Source: Promerops cafer
Taxonomy: Eukaryota; Chordata; Aves; Passeriformes; Nectariniidae
Length of the DNA: 64,000 nucleotides
Assembly: GCA_013398275.1 (NCBI GenBank)
Contig: VZSE01008774.1
Coordinates: 62,001-126,000 of the forward strand
Reading direction: 5' to 3'
Shown here: positions 13,632-25,692 of the stretch, piece after piece
Position numbering within the stretch: position 1 is the stretch's first letter
Layout of the letters: each line of letters opens with the position of its first letter
The notes under the pieces: model-generated
Seen by the model: only the letters and a program-made list of their open reading frames with translations
What the model was told of the DNA's origin: nothing
Databases searched by the model: none
Position numbers and translations under genes: made by a program

Positions 13632-16600
13632 GTTGCAAAATCAAATGCTGACTAGCAAAATGTGGTTAAGTGAAATAAAATTATTGAGAAATAGAATGAC
13701 ACACGGTCTGAATTGCATTAGCCTCCAGAGTACTTGAGCAAAAGTGGATTTAACTGGATGAACTGGTAGAGTTTGCTGTCTTAACTGCTACAGCAAAATA
13801 TATTTTACTCTAATTTAAACTGCAGGACCTGGGAGCAATTCCTGCTTACTTGATCAGGCACTTCAGTCCTTACTGCCACATCAGAGTGAGATCTGTTCTG
13901 AATCATCCCCCTCCTGTAACTTCATTTCCATTGAAAGAAAACTTTAACATCTGTGCATGAGCTGAACCACAGCTTTATGAAATTCATCTGTCCTTCATTC
14001 TGCCCTTCCATTGCTCTTTGTTTTCCTTCAGTAAGTCCCTTAACACTCACAGAAAATACCTTATAGTCAACTATAAGTTACTCTATAACTAAACCTGACA
14101 AACAGAAAGACAGCTTGTTTAGATGTTGAATGTTTGGACAGAGTGCAGTGTTATCAAATCTTTTTTTGATTTATAGATCCCCTAAATTTTTCCATTGATG
14201 GAAAGGATGCTGTGCAATAAATCTGATCTACTGACAATAGACTCTTGTTCCAAATCCACCGGTGGGCCACAGGTGGAACAAAATCTCATTTTTGCATAGC
14301 AGGTTCCAGAGTAATTTACAATTAACCTGAGGAGCACACTGGACCTCCAGTGCTTGACAGGAATTTTGCTATTGCCTGCAGTTTTATGGAGAGTCAGATG
14401 TTTTCTTTTGGGGGCAAATCATTCAGTAGGAGTGAAGGAAAGTTAAGTTTGAATAATATGTGTGTTTTGATTCTGATCCAAAGCACACTGATTGTCAGAG
14501 GGAGCATTTGCCCACATATTCCTCTGCTAGCAAAGATAACTTTTATAAGAAGCAAACATTTTAATGACTCAGATAAATGGATAGCATGGGATCATAAAGG
14601 TATTTCCCTTGCCTCCTCTGCAAATCTATGGCTCTTGCATGGCACAGCAGTACATATTTAGAGCCAGACAGGCTGCTCACAGAGGTGCACTGCCATCCTC
14701 TATAACCTACAGTGGCAGGACTCAGTTTTATGTGAAAAAAGGTTGATCTAAAATTAGTACACATGTACTGAACCCAGCACTGATCCTGAGGCCAGGAAAC
14801 ATCTCAGCAGTCACACAACTTCACAGGAGTGGTGATGGGTTCTCTGTCTTGTAGTGACATCACACCCAGGCTGGATTTTACTGTGCATCCAGAGTGATGT
14901 AAATGTTCACTTAAATTACAGGCAATGAAGTGTGGTATATATAAAAGAACCAACTTCTAATTTAAAACTATGATTTAAAATGTAGAAACATCTTGCTAAA
15001 AGTAGACACTGAGTTTCTGCTTCCTGTAAAATGATGTATTCCAACCCTGATGGAATTCATTATTTTAATTAAATTGAAAAACAAGTGGAGTGTACTGAAA
15101 AAAAAAATTCTTTTTGACTCTGTTTGTGTCTGTGCTATTAGAGGATGAGAGCAGGAAAAGTTATGTAATTCCTTAGGACATGTAACTGAGCCTTTCCCAA
15201 CTCAGGGGTACCTGGATGCTGTGGATCTCAGTTTCCTCTCAGTATGTCAGCATCCCAACCAAATTCCATTGCTGTGCAGTGTTTTCAGCCTGTACTATGA
15301 GATCACAGATTTCTCCTAACTTAAAAATTGCTATAAATTACCCACGAGCACCACGAGCAGCACGGCTGTTTGTTTTTTCAGTGGATGTGTTCATCCCTAA
15401 AGAATGTCTAAGAGCTATGAATAACCCTTAACCACCTCATGACTGAATTGGTGGAATGAGAGCTGGCAGTCAGAAGCCAAATGCTTTCACTATACACCAT
15501 AAGTATTCTTTGGTAAAATAGACTCCGCATATTTCAGGACTTAAGGCACACAGGCTCAAAAAATCCAACGTGAGGACAGCCCACTTTGGTAAATAATCAC
15601 ATTTTGGAAAAATGCAGGATAAATTTCATGATGGACAAAAGTGTGTTGACTTTCACAGACATTTTGTATAAACAGAGGAATTACACCATTGGGTGTCAGA
15701 GGGATCTAGACCTGAATATGCCTCAGAGGATGGAGCCACTGTCATTCTTGGCCTTTGCTACCCCACCAGAAGATGTGAGCAATCCCTGTATTCCCAGAGC
15801 CCACTGGAGTAGCAGCTTGTGGCAGCGGTTATTGAACAGGTTTAGCTGAGCTTGGAAAAACCACAAATCTCATCTGTTTGAGATCAGAGGAGTTGATTTT
15901 GACAACAATTACACAGCACCCACTTTAGGAGTTTATCCGGCCTTTTCAAAGGCCCGACAAATGCAAGGAACAAATTTCAATCCCAACAAATGCAAGGAGC
16001 AAAGAGAACTCATGCTCATAAACCCAGCCTTTCAGGATGTTTTATCTGAGAGTATGTATCAGCAATTTAAAGAATCCAAGGTCCCAAATTAGAACTTCAC
16101 TCCCCTTTATCCCCAGATTACAGGAGTGCCAAGAGGCCAAGTTTAGGTGTGATTGTGTTCATTGGGAGCTCTACTGACCCTCAAGCAAACAGGCTCTAGA
16201 ATTGAAGAGTTAACACCCTGAAGTAAAACCAGCAGTACAAGAGAGGCAGCCAGCAAAGCCAGGGAAGAAAAGATACAAGCTATTTACATAAATCAGCTCT
16301 GGAAGGAGTTAGTAAAACCTAAAAACAGAAACATTTTATGTTTTCTGAAAGCAACAGGCAAGCCAGGTCTAAAGCAAGTGGAATCCAGCTTTGTTCAGCA
16401 CTTTGAGATCTAAATGGGAGATCTAGAGCATGGGGGTTTTTCTTCAGAAAGAAGGAGAAACAGCATCCACAATCAATATTAAAAAATCCGTCACCCTTCA
16501 GAAAAACCCAAATACTACTAATACCACATCCCCCCAAAAAAGATCTTTGCTTTGAAGACAGACAAAACAAGGTTGTTATTATCTTTAAAAGCTGAGTCAC

Positions 16601-17044
16601 ACCATGTGGACAGTTCTGGATTGCAGCAGACCTCTGAAGAATGGGCATCCCTCCCAGCAGAGCTCTGAGATGGGATCAGATGGCTGCTAATGGTAAATAA
16701 CTTTTTTTGGGGTAGGTGAATATATGACGATGTTCAAGTTTATTATTTCATAGCTCATGGATATAAATTTTAGGAAGAATAACCCTGATTTATAACTGCA
16801 TATTTTTGATAGCTAATTTTCTATTTCTTTTAGGGGGGGTCACATAAATATGAATCTTACCCTGAGGGAAAAAAAAGTCCTTTGTGAACGAAGTGTGGCA
16901 CTGTCACAGATCCTACATTCACTCAGAAAGTATAAATTGATACATTTTAAAGAAGAATTTTTAATTTCCTAGGCGAGCTTTTTCCTGTTGCTTTAAAAAG
17001 GGGAATTGTGAAAACCTTTGATCGGCTGGGTAATTCTTCTTGAA
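13632..17044. other. Intergenic stretch, nothing recognised
   Basis: AT-rich DNA with short unconserved open frames. Near 15957-16003 a short direct repeat (CAAATGCAAGGA twice, about 32 bp apart) is visible, in a GC-richer patch that may be a worn repeat. No exon or RNA gene is supported. Confidence 0.45.
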
Positions 17045-17256
17045 GACAAAAAATTCTTCCCTGTGAGGGTGGTGAGGCCCTGGCACAAGTTGCCTAGAGA
17101 AGCTGTGGCTGCCCCTGGATCCCTGGAAGTATCCAAGGCCAGGCTGGACAGGGCTTGGAGCAGCCTGGGATAGCAGAAGGTGTCCCTGCCCATGAGGGGA
17201 ATGAGATTAGCTTTAATGTCCCTTCCACTCAAACTATTCTGGGATTCTGTGATTTA
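17045..17256 (+). mobile_element. CR1 LINE, truncated 3' end
   Basis: This matches the well-known CR1 3' region: CTGTGAGGGTGGTGAGG, then the CTGGAAG...CCAAGGCCAGGCTGGA segment, then GGTGTCCCTGCCCATG, ending in the ATTCTGTGATT type of tail. The copy is 5'-truncated to about 210 bp, as most avian CR1 copies are, and carries no reverse transcriptase sequence. Recognised from memory of the CR1 consensus. Confidence 0.9.
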
Positions 17257-20200
17257 ATGAAAAGACTGAATAATTAACTGATAGCGTGATTTTGGAAAGT
17301 TTGATGAAATTGGATTTCCTATTTATGCTTTTTCTTCAGCATTTGATGTATTTTAGGACTCAGAACCTCAGTTAATTTCACAGGCTTGAAAGAAGTCAGA
17401 GATGACGTTTTACAGCAAACTTTCCTCCAGAGGTATTAATGAGCTTAAAGAATTCTACCAATCATTTTTTTCTTCTTTTGCTCCTGCTCATCCTACAGTC
17501 AGGAATATTAAATATTTTTTCTTGTGTTTCTTAGATAAATTTGAAATTCAGGTTTTCCTGCTCTATCTCAGAGCACAGAGAAACCTTTTTTCCACCCCTG
17601 AAACGAAGCCCTTCTTACTTCAGCCTTGCTCTCCTGCCCTTCCTAAAAGACTAATGAAATAACTGAGCGATGCAGTTTGGCTGCTGTTCAGCTGAATTCA
17701 GGGACACAGAGAGTGAGTGCAAGTGTTCCCAAATGAAAGAAGAGAAAGTACTTCTAGATTATACAAATAATCATCATTAGTTGTTGTTTCCTGTCAGCTG
17801 CTTGATCCAAAGGCTTCTTTCCTCAGGAAGGTGAATGAAATTGTGGAAGAGTGAGGCACTCTGACAGTTCTAACAAGCTAAAATTAATCTAAAATGATTT
17901 TGTTCTCATCTTCAAGAAAATGAGGCCCATAAGAGAGGTGTTGCTGTCCTATAGAATATGTCACAACATCCTAACTCCTCCCTATTTCTGTCCGGAGAAA
18001 AACCTTCATCTACAGTCTCAGAACTGTGGCTGAGAATCTGAGCTGGAGCTTCCATTTTCCTCACCTGCTTGTGAGCTTTGCACCCACAACCACAGTACAC
18101 TAGGAAAGTTGTAGATGTGCAAAATCACTGAGGGAGGACTCCATACAAAGCCACAGTGCTGTAAGAGCAAAGCACAGAGTATGGTGGCAAGCTGAGTGTT
18201 CTGGTTGGCTAAGTAGGCCACGTTTAAAAAGATTATTTTGCATATTTACAAAGGGCAAGTAGATATAAACTAATAAGCCCCAAATTCTGAAGAAAAGCAA
18301 GACTGACCACACCAATTTGGAATCTGGCCAAAGCCCTAAATGTCATGTTGCTCTCATGAGTCTGTAACCATCTGATCTTTATGAATGCTGGGGCAGTACC
18401 ACCTTAGCAAGTCCACAGAGCTCTGCCTAACAGATCTGGCCCTTTGATTACATTTATTTTCTCACAACCACTGCAAAATTCAAGAACTACTCCATGCAAT
18501 TTGACAAGAGGGGGAGAAAAAAAATCAGCATTCAAACTGTTAGAGCATCAAGTCACAGGTTTCCAGAGAGAAATCCAGCAAGACACGGGCTAGCCAAATC
18601 TTGGCTGTGCATGAGGTCACATGAGAAAGACTAGCGATGGAGTTTTTAGTCCAATCATTCTTAAGGAAATCTCACAGGTTGCTGTGAATATTCCTGTGAA
18701 TTCTAGCCTGTTTTTTTAGCCAATGAGATGAAGTGTTTAAAATTTACTTCATCCTGGGAATGTAGGACAGTAACAAGTTTAATGTTCGCCTCACACTACG
18801 TACAGCTGAGTAGCAGGATAGTGCTCCTGAAGTGTTGGCACTGCTTTTCCTATTTAGACTGTGCTAGGAATTTGAAGATGCCTGAAGAGAAACCTGCTCC
18901 ACTGCCATGTTCCTGTTTTGGACAGGAGCAGGAGACCACCAAGAAAAGAGATGGGGTGCTGCAGAAACAAGATTTGTGACCCGATAGCTTGGCTCCCTCT
19001 CACTTTACTGGTGCCTCTCTCCTCACACAAACCAGGCTCCATTCCAGTCCCATTTTGTGTTCCACTGCAAACTCTGCAATCACACAAAGCTGCAAAACAG
19101 GCTTCCAAATCCCAGTGTAGGTTTTATAAATCATGATAAGGCTGTGGAGTTAATTTTTATTTACATAAACACTTCAGGCAATCGACATAAACCTTTGTTA
19201 AGTTGTATGGAGGAACATCATGGTGATTCAAAGGCACGTATGGGCACATGGACAATCCTCTAGACAGATTTAGGGGCATCTGCTGCTACTTGTTCAGTGC
19301 AAGAGAAAAGCACAGCCTTCTCTCTCCATATTCTTACTTGTGCTTGGCTTCCAAACATGTGAACAGTGCACACAGGCCCAGTGTTTTGGCAAAGGGAAGA
19401 GAAAGGGACACATTCCACAGGGATTTCATGGATTGTATTAATTTCCAAACCAAGCCTATTTAATTAGGGTGAGAAGGAAAAGGGCAAGAATAATAAACAA
19501 CACAGGCAATGGCAAAAAAAAATTTACAATAAAATATGCTTGCTCCCTTAAGCAATGGCCACCAGCATCAGCCACACTACACAAATATTCCAACCCACAG
19601 CAGAAGGGGAAGAGTATATTAAAATAAAAATCAGCCACACACTGCCTTTGACAACAAGACTTGAAAGAAGAACCAAAGGGGATCACACCTCACCCCTCTG
19701 ACCCATGAGTAGCATCCCCATGGCCCAGAGAAGCAGGGCAGCAGCAGCACAGCCTCCCTCTGGCACAGTGCTAAATGCTGTAAGGCAGGAGTCAAAGTCC
19801 AATAAAATAAAATGCCAAAGTGGGTTGATCCAGATGAGAGCTCTTCTGGGCCCCGTGTTAGTCTTGGCACCCTTGCCAATGCAACCAAAATGGAGAACTC
19901 CTCAATTCATGCTGAGCTCTCAGCAATACAGACTTATTTTAGCGTAAGCACCTGCCCTACAGACCAGGGAATCACTTCAAGAGGAGTAGGAAGGCAATTC
20001 AGCAGGATCTGTTCAAGTTTATGAAAGCAGAAGGAAGGACAGACTTCCTACAGGGGGAAAAAAAAAGGACAGCATGTCTGTATGGGCTCTGGGATCCTCT
20101 CCCACTACGCAGCTCCGAGTTCTCTGCTGATGACAGTCCTATGGGGAAGGAAGGGCACATCTCTTGTCTCTTACAGCTGGTGGAGGGTCTGTAAGAGCAT

Positions 20201-20818
20201 GTGGCGAGCAAATGAACAGGAGTCAAGAGCACGGTTGGGTCTGTGGAAAGAAGGGAGAGAGAGATTTAAAGTACTGAATTTAGAATGGCTTTGTGTCTGC
20301 CTTTGACTAAGCAAATAAACACTATTTGCAATGCACTGGGTGTGTGTGCCCTAAAACCTACAGACTTTGCCCTCAGCTATCTCTTCCAAAACCATTCCAT
20401 CAGTGCTGTCCAGATCACTGCTTCCCATTCAGAGCCTGCTGTGGAAAACTCTCTCCTGAGAGTCCAAGTCAGGAAGACAGTGGCCAAGAATCAGAACATT
20501 TATTTCCATAACTATAAACAATCTGCTACTGACTTTTATCTCTGCAGCCCAGTGTCTCATTTTGGGTAGAACGATGGAGGTGGAAACCCCCTTCCCTCTC
20601 TTCCGGCAATGGGTTTTTCCATAAAGTTTCACTGTGTAGAGCCCCAAAACACAGGAGATGATCCTGTGAGCACTCAAATCTTTTCTCACCAAGTCATCTA
20701 CTATGTATAATCTGATGGTGACTTTGGTCTTGGGACTTTTAAAGTCCTTAAAAGAGGCAGCATAACCTCCTGTTACTCTTCCCTGAGGTCAAGTAACAGC
20801 TGCCTGGCTTTGCTGGGC
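17257..20818. other. Intergenic stretch, nothing recognised
   Basis: Overlapping open frames on both strands between 18.0 and 20.5 kb are short and show no domain or family resemblance. An AATAAA on the minus strand near 20500 could be a polyadenylation signal for RANGAP1, but nothing confirms it. Confidence 0.4.
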
Positions 20819-21341
20819 TGATGTTGTTTAGGTTTTGCCTTTTTCTCTTTTATATGTTCTCTGTATTCTTCACACATGTATTTGCAGCTCTGTAGTCTAT
20901 TGTATTAGTGACGAGTTTTCCCAGTACTTTTCCATGGCCTTTCCTTAAGCAGAAAGACAAAACAAATTCCAGAGCTCCAAGCCCCGGCGGGTACAAGGCT
21001 CCATACTACCTTGGTTCTTCCTGGGAACCAAGGCCAAGAACAACTCTTCAAGATACATTTTCATTAACAAAGTACAACTAGTGCTGAAGGAGGGGCTCCA
21101 GAGAAGGGGCTTGACCTGCGGGGGGAAACTGCATCACCACTTGTCCTCCTAATTGGTGCTTTTTATCAATTATGCTAATTTCCTAAAACCTATAAAATGT
21201 ACTCACCCCTGGGGGAGGTGGGCTTTTGTGGACATCTTTCCATAACTGCCTCTGGAGGCCTTCAAATAAAGATCCCCTTTTATATTACCTCCTTACTAAA
21301 ATTATCTTGAGTTTCATTTCCAGGTTGGGAAAAAGGCAACA
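20819..21341 (+). mobile_element. Probable solitary endogenous retrovirus LTR
   Basis: A roughly 520-bp block running from TG(ATGTTG) to ...GCAACA. It has a TATA box TATAAAA (21191-21197) and AATAAA (21265-21270), and ends with a pyrimidine-rich U5-like tail. GGGC flanks both sides (20815-20818 and 21342-21345), compatible with a 4-bp target duplication but too short to be decisive. No viral coding sequence is adjacent. Confidence 0.6.
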
Positions 21342-22888
21342 GGGCCACCTTTCAGGGTGCCTTACAAACAGCCCACAGAACATGCAGAACGTCACCTGAA
21401 AGGGCCCAAGACAGAGGTTGCAATAGCTAAGTCAGATTTACACAGAATAATCTGCTCCCTGAAATTAAACCATGGAAATACACTCACAGCAGCGTTAACA
21501 TGAGGCTAAATTTCTGTAATGTTTCCATTGCCTCCCAGTAATGTATATTTCTGTTTCTGCAGACTAATTGCTGGCTCAGCATTTTACCAGTCTCAATCCA
21601 TCCATTAGGGAACTTCCTCCAAAGAATTTGAATCCAATGTTTCCCACTGTTCTGAGAATAGAAATCATTAATTTTACCCCTCTCCCACCTCACTGAAGCA
21701 AAATAACCTTTAACAATGAACAGATGTGAAGCCTACTCAATTTGGGAAAGAAGAGTGAGCTGAAATAAAGAGTGGAAGATTTAGGAAGGAGCAAGGAGTT
21801 CACCTCCAGGTGTACAGCACACGACCAATAGCTGCAGACATTTGGTACATCACTCCATGGCTGCTGCAGTTTAATAGAAGCACATCTTGGAGAAGACTTA
21901 ACCCTTTTTATTTCCCCCCAAGAGCCACTCAATGCCTCATACTGAATGCACAGTGTCACAGAATTACAGCTTGGAATTTATCTTCAAAGTGGCTGGGAGA
22001 CATTATTTCAGCCCTCATCTTTGGAGGACCCAGCCCTGTTTGCAATGAGGGAGCTGGTTTCATCCAGGCAGCTGCCCATTTTTGGCAATAGAGAACCTGG
22101 ACTACTGATGTTGATCACAGACAAGATCCCTCAACCCCCTCTTCTAACACTAAGCCTCCTCTAGCAATAAAATCCTCCTTATTTGCTATGGAGTTACTTG
22201 CCTGCCACTCTCTGCTAAAGACTGTTGGAAGAGCCCAGTGATGTGATGCAATTCAACAGCAAAGAGTAACATAAAAAAGAAAAACCAAAAAAACAACCAA
22301 ACACAAACCCCATCACCTGCAGCAAGTCACAAGTGGGCAGGAAGACATCCACATACTTTTAGTATTTCTACCTAAAAAATTATGGAAAAGCACATGTGGA
22401 TTCACAGCACCCTCTTGCGTCCAAAAAACCCAAATAAGGCTTGACAGCAAGCAGAGTAAGATGGATGCTGTTTACAGCCTGTATCCATATTCTGTAATTA
22501 TTATTGAATAGAGAACACTGCCTACAACAACAAATTGTCACAAAAGGAAGGAGGTAAGTGTCTGTTCCAGAAGGCCCTTGCAGTGAAAGACAGCGAAGCT
22601 CTGGCCTAGGCAGCTACAAGAACTTCACAGTTCTAAAAGCCCAAAAGAGCTAACCGCAAACCAAAAGGAGAAAAAAAATGGAAAATACCACAAAAATGCA
22701 TACCAGTTTCCTGCAAGTGAAGGAATCAGGTTTGACAGAGTGGAATTAGATTTGCTGCAGGAACAGAGGCCAGATGAGTTCTGAATATTACTAGATTAAC
22801 CAGGTAGAGGCTTAACTCTAGGATTGGAATTTTACTCTGACTGAATTCCAAGAAGAGATAAGGGATAGAGGTTAATTGAGAAGCTGTG
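21342..22888. other. Intergenic stretch, nothing recognised
   Basis: No convincing exon or RNA gene. An A-rich simple stretch with AACCAAAAAAACAACC-like content lies near 22283-22305. If RANGAP1 has a distal terminal exon or long 3' UTR, it would fall in or right of this stretch. Confidence 0.4.
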
Positions 22889-23378
22889 TGTTGGTTTTGG
22901 CTGGGATAAATTTCTTCACAGGAGGGGCTGTGTTTTGGATTCGTGCTGGAAGCAGTGCTGGTTAACACAGCTGTTTCAGTTACTGCTGAGCAGGGCTCAC
23001 ACAGCATCACAGCATTTTGTTTCTCACCCCACCCCACCAGCAAGTAGGCCAGGGATGCACAAGAAACAAGAGGGGACACAGCCAGGACAGCTGACCCCAA
23101 CTGTCCAAAGGGATATTCCATAGCACATGGCATCATGCTTATCAGATAAAGCAGAAAGAAGCTATCTATGATGGAGCTTTCCTGCAGATGGTGGAAGTGG
23201 TAAATTAATTCCTTGTTTTGCTTTACTTGCAAATGTACCTTTTGCTTTACCTATTAACCCATCATGCTAACCCCCAAGTTTGCTCACTTTCAGTCTTCCC
23301 CTTCTCTTCCCCATCCCACTGGGGTGAGAATAAGAGGCTGTGTGGGGCTTAGGTGGCAGCTGGGATTAAACCACAACA
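22889..23378 (+). mobile_element. Solitary LTR of a common songbird endogenous retrovirus
   Basis: The element begins TGTTGGTTTTGGCTGGGA and ends GATTAAACCACAACA, so the ends are imperfect inverted repeats (TGTTGG against TGTTGTGG). The interior, including CTGTGTTTTGGATT, CACCCCACCCCACCAG and GGACACAGCCAGGACAGC, matches from memory an LTR found in very many copies in passerine genomes. A GCTGT pentamer lies within one base of each end (22883-22887 and 23380-23384), compatible with a target-site duplication. The 168-codon minus-strand frame across it is an artefact. No internal viral genes are present. Confidence 0.8.
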
Positions 23379-25570
23379 GGCTGTTTTAACTGGACTGTGG
23401 AGTTCTTGAACTGCTTACATTTACCCATACACAGATTTAAGAGCTGTTGCCTTTGTTCCCTTAGGGGAAAGCATTGTAAGAAATGCCTACGTTCATATAA
23501 CAGAGATGGATTACTTTTATCTAGTGTGGACTTGATTATGCAGCACAGGACAAAAGTTTCCCTATAAAATCACAGCTTGCAACAAGTTTGTAAAGCAGAA
23601 AACTTCAGCTCCAAGCATTTCATAGCACCAGGGGCAGTGGAGGATTGGCATTAGCACAGGTACAGACCACAGGAAGGCAGGAAGATCTGCCTTCCACTGA
23701 CAGAGGCTCTCAGCTCTCACTCAGCTTCTACAGAACCTATGAAGAGTCTCACACTTCCACCAAAAGACTCTCCCCTCTTGCTCTTGTAGTGAAATGCTGG
23801 CTCTGGATTCAGTGGGGTTTGTGTTGATGAATTCATGAAGACCAAAATTTTACTCTTTATTTTGTCACACACAGCAGCAGCTACAGCTTAAAAACATTTG
23901 TCAGGAAAAGCCTACATGCACATGTACAGGAAGAGGAGAGACAAGTGTCTTTTCTGAACAAAACTTGTTAGGACACTTAGAATTAAGAGGCTACTCTGGG
24001 CACTGCTACCTGACAAACAATTAGGATAGTCAAATGCCTTGAACCAAAGTCCTGCTTCTGCATTCTTAGCTTCCAGCAATTTAGATTCCATTTTGAGGGC
24101 TGGGGCTTGATCAACAAGCAAGAGCAAGGTAGCAGTGTAGGAAACAGCAGAAATTCAGTGATATGTCTGGGTGACTTCACATGGAAAGTCCTGGTACTTC
24201 TTGCTTAAACCTATAATGATTGAGTTGGAGGTATATTTGTTCAGTTGGTAAAGCACATGGTCACTGGCTTGTAAGTGCCTTAACCTGATCAACACAAAGA
24301 GGAGGCACCAGGCAAAGTGTTCCACAAGAAGGGCCTCCAGTTAGCATTTGCACATGTGTAAACAAGATACTTTATTTTCCAAAGCTCACCTTGGCATGGT
24401 TGGTGTTTATGGACTAAAACCACTGCTACAGATCAGTTTTGACAGGTTCAGCCACACCAATGCTTGGAAAAATTCTTTTCCCCTATCACAACTGGCCAGC
24501 TTCCAAGCCCAGTAGAACCAAGACAGACTACCAATATTTGACTGCATTCCTACTGTCCATGTTTCATACTGACCACACCTATCTGATGCCTCCACCTTTC
24601 ACCAGGAAGGGATCCTAAGCAGCTGTTGATAACCCATATACCATGAAATTCAGGAAGGCTTAAGCCTCATTCTGGAACCTGCTAAGAAGCTGCTCTCACC
24701 CTACACAGCACATGGTCCATGCTGAGCCAGCCACCAAGCTCCAAACGGATTTCAGGCCTCTGCTGTTTTGCCTAAAGTGACATTTTTGGACTGTTTCTCC
24801 TCACTGTTAAACAGCAGTATGCAATCCTATTGCAAATCTGTTTGGTGGGTGTTTTCCCCTAAATCTCATCAATGCTAAAGTTGACACTGATTTAATTCAG
24901 AAGAGATATTGTTTCCATAGCCATTTAATACATTAAAAAAGCTAAAGCTGGTGGGGGCAGGGGTTGGTTCTATACCTATTGTGGAAGTAACAACATTCAG
25001 TACAGGCAGTCAGTAAAAGCAGCTTCTTCAATACTTATGCTCCCCATTTAGTTTGCAGAAAAATCACTAACTTTGTTCCTGTCACAATAGGAAGTTCCAT
25101 TTAAAAACAAATTCGGTCTTTGTGTTTTGCAGTTTTCATCTGCTGGTGTTCAGTGTCACGCAGCATGACAACTTTGGCAGAGCTCTGCTGACCCTCTTAA
25201 CTCTGAAGGATGACTTGGAGAGCATAGTTAGATCCATTGTACCCACAGCTCACTCATGCAGTGGCCAGAAACCCAGCAGGTTTCCTTAAGCTCAGAACAG
25301 CTCTTCTGTGAGAGGCATTAGCAGTCTCTCCTTCAGAGCCACTTCCTTGCAAAGCCAACTTCCCACTTTTCCCTCTTTAGGTTTTTTTTAAACCTCTGAA
25401 CCTCACATACTGCAGTAAACAAGATAAAATAGAGGACCATTAAGCTATTAATTCTCAATTTCAGAACAGACATTTAGTGGGCCTTCACAACAGCTTACAC
25501 ATAGCTATTAACCCTCAAGCAGTTTCACAAGCTCCTACAGAGAAGGCTGCACAGCAAATACAATACTCAC
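23379..25570 (-). other. Region expected to hold the RANGAP1 3' end, not resolved
   Basis: Exon 14 of RANGAP1 ends at 25571 with a good GTGAGT donor, so a terminal coding exon and 3' UTR should lie further left on the minus strand. Candidate minus-strand polyadenylation signals occur near 23855 and 24371 (TTTATT on the plus strand). I looked for the conserved mammalian C-terminus (FARHSLLQTL) in all three minus frames here and could not find it. Either it is diverged, further left, or lost in the assembly. Confidence 0.4.
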
Positions 25571-25692
25571 TTTGTAACAAAAGCTGAGAGAACTGGGGCC
25601 AGGGATTTAGGGAAATAATCCTGCTGGACCATATGGTTCAAGGTCATAAGAATACCATAGAGACTTGGAACAGTTTTGATCTTCTCTTCACT
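25571..25692 (-). CDS. RANGAP1: RANGAP1 coding exon 14, last exon located
   Basis: 122 bases, residues 512-551 plus two bases (SEEKIKTVPSLYG, HMVQQDYFPKSLAP, AFVT). It begins with the SE of the SUMO motif, leaves in phase 2 and has a strong GTGAGT donor. If the intron were retained, the frame would read Lys then TGA at once, giving a protein ending VTK. Confidence 0.95.

Noticed and set aside
22560..22612. Minus-strand SFAV sequence after CTGCCTAG as a RANGAP1 terminal exon
   Set aside because: The acceptor is plausible, but the frame required by exon 14 does not give the expected residues and no termination codon follows at a sensible place.
22726..23232. 168-codon minus-strand open frame
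   Set aside because: It lies across a songbird-type LTR in antisense and has no domain or splice context.
25341..25372. Minus-strand GFARKWL as a candidate RANGAP1 C-terminus
   Set aside because: Only FAR matches the conserved FARHSLLQTL, there is no pyrimidine tract or acceptor before it, and the frame stops at once.
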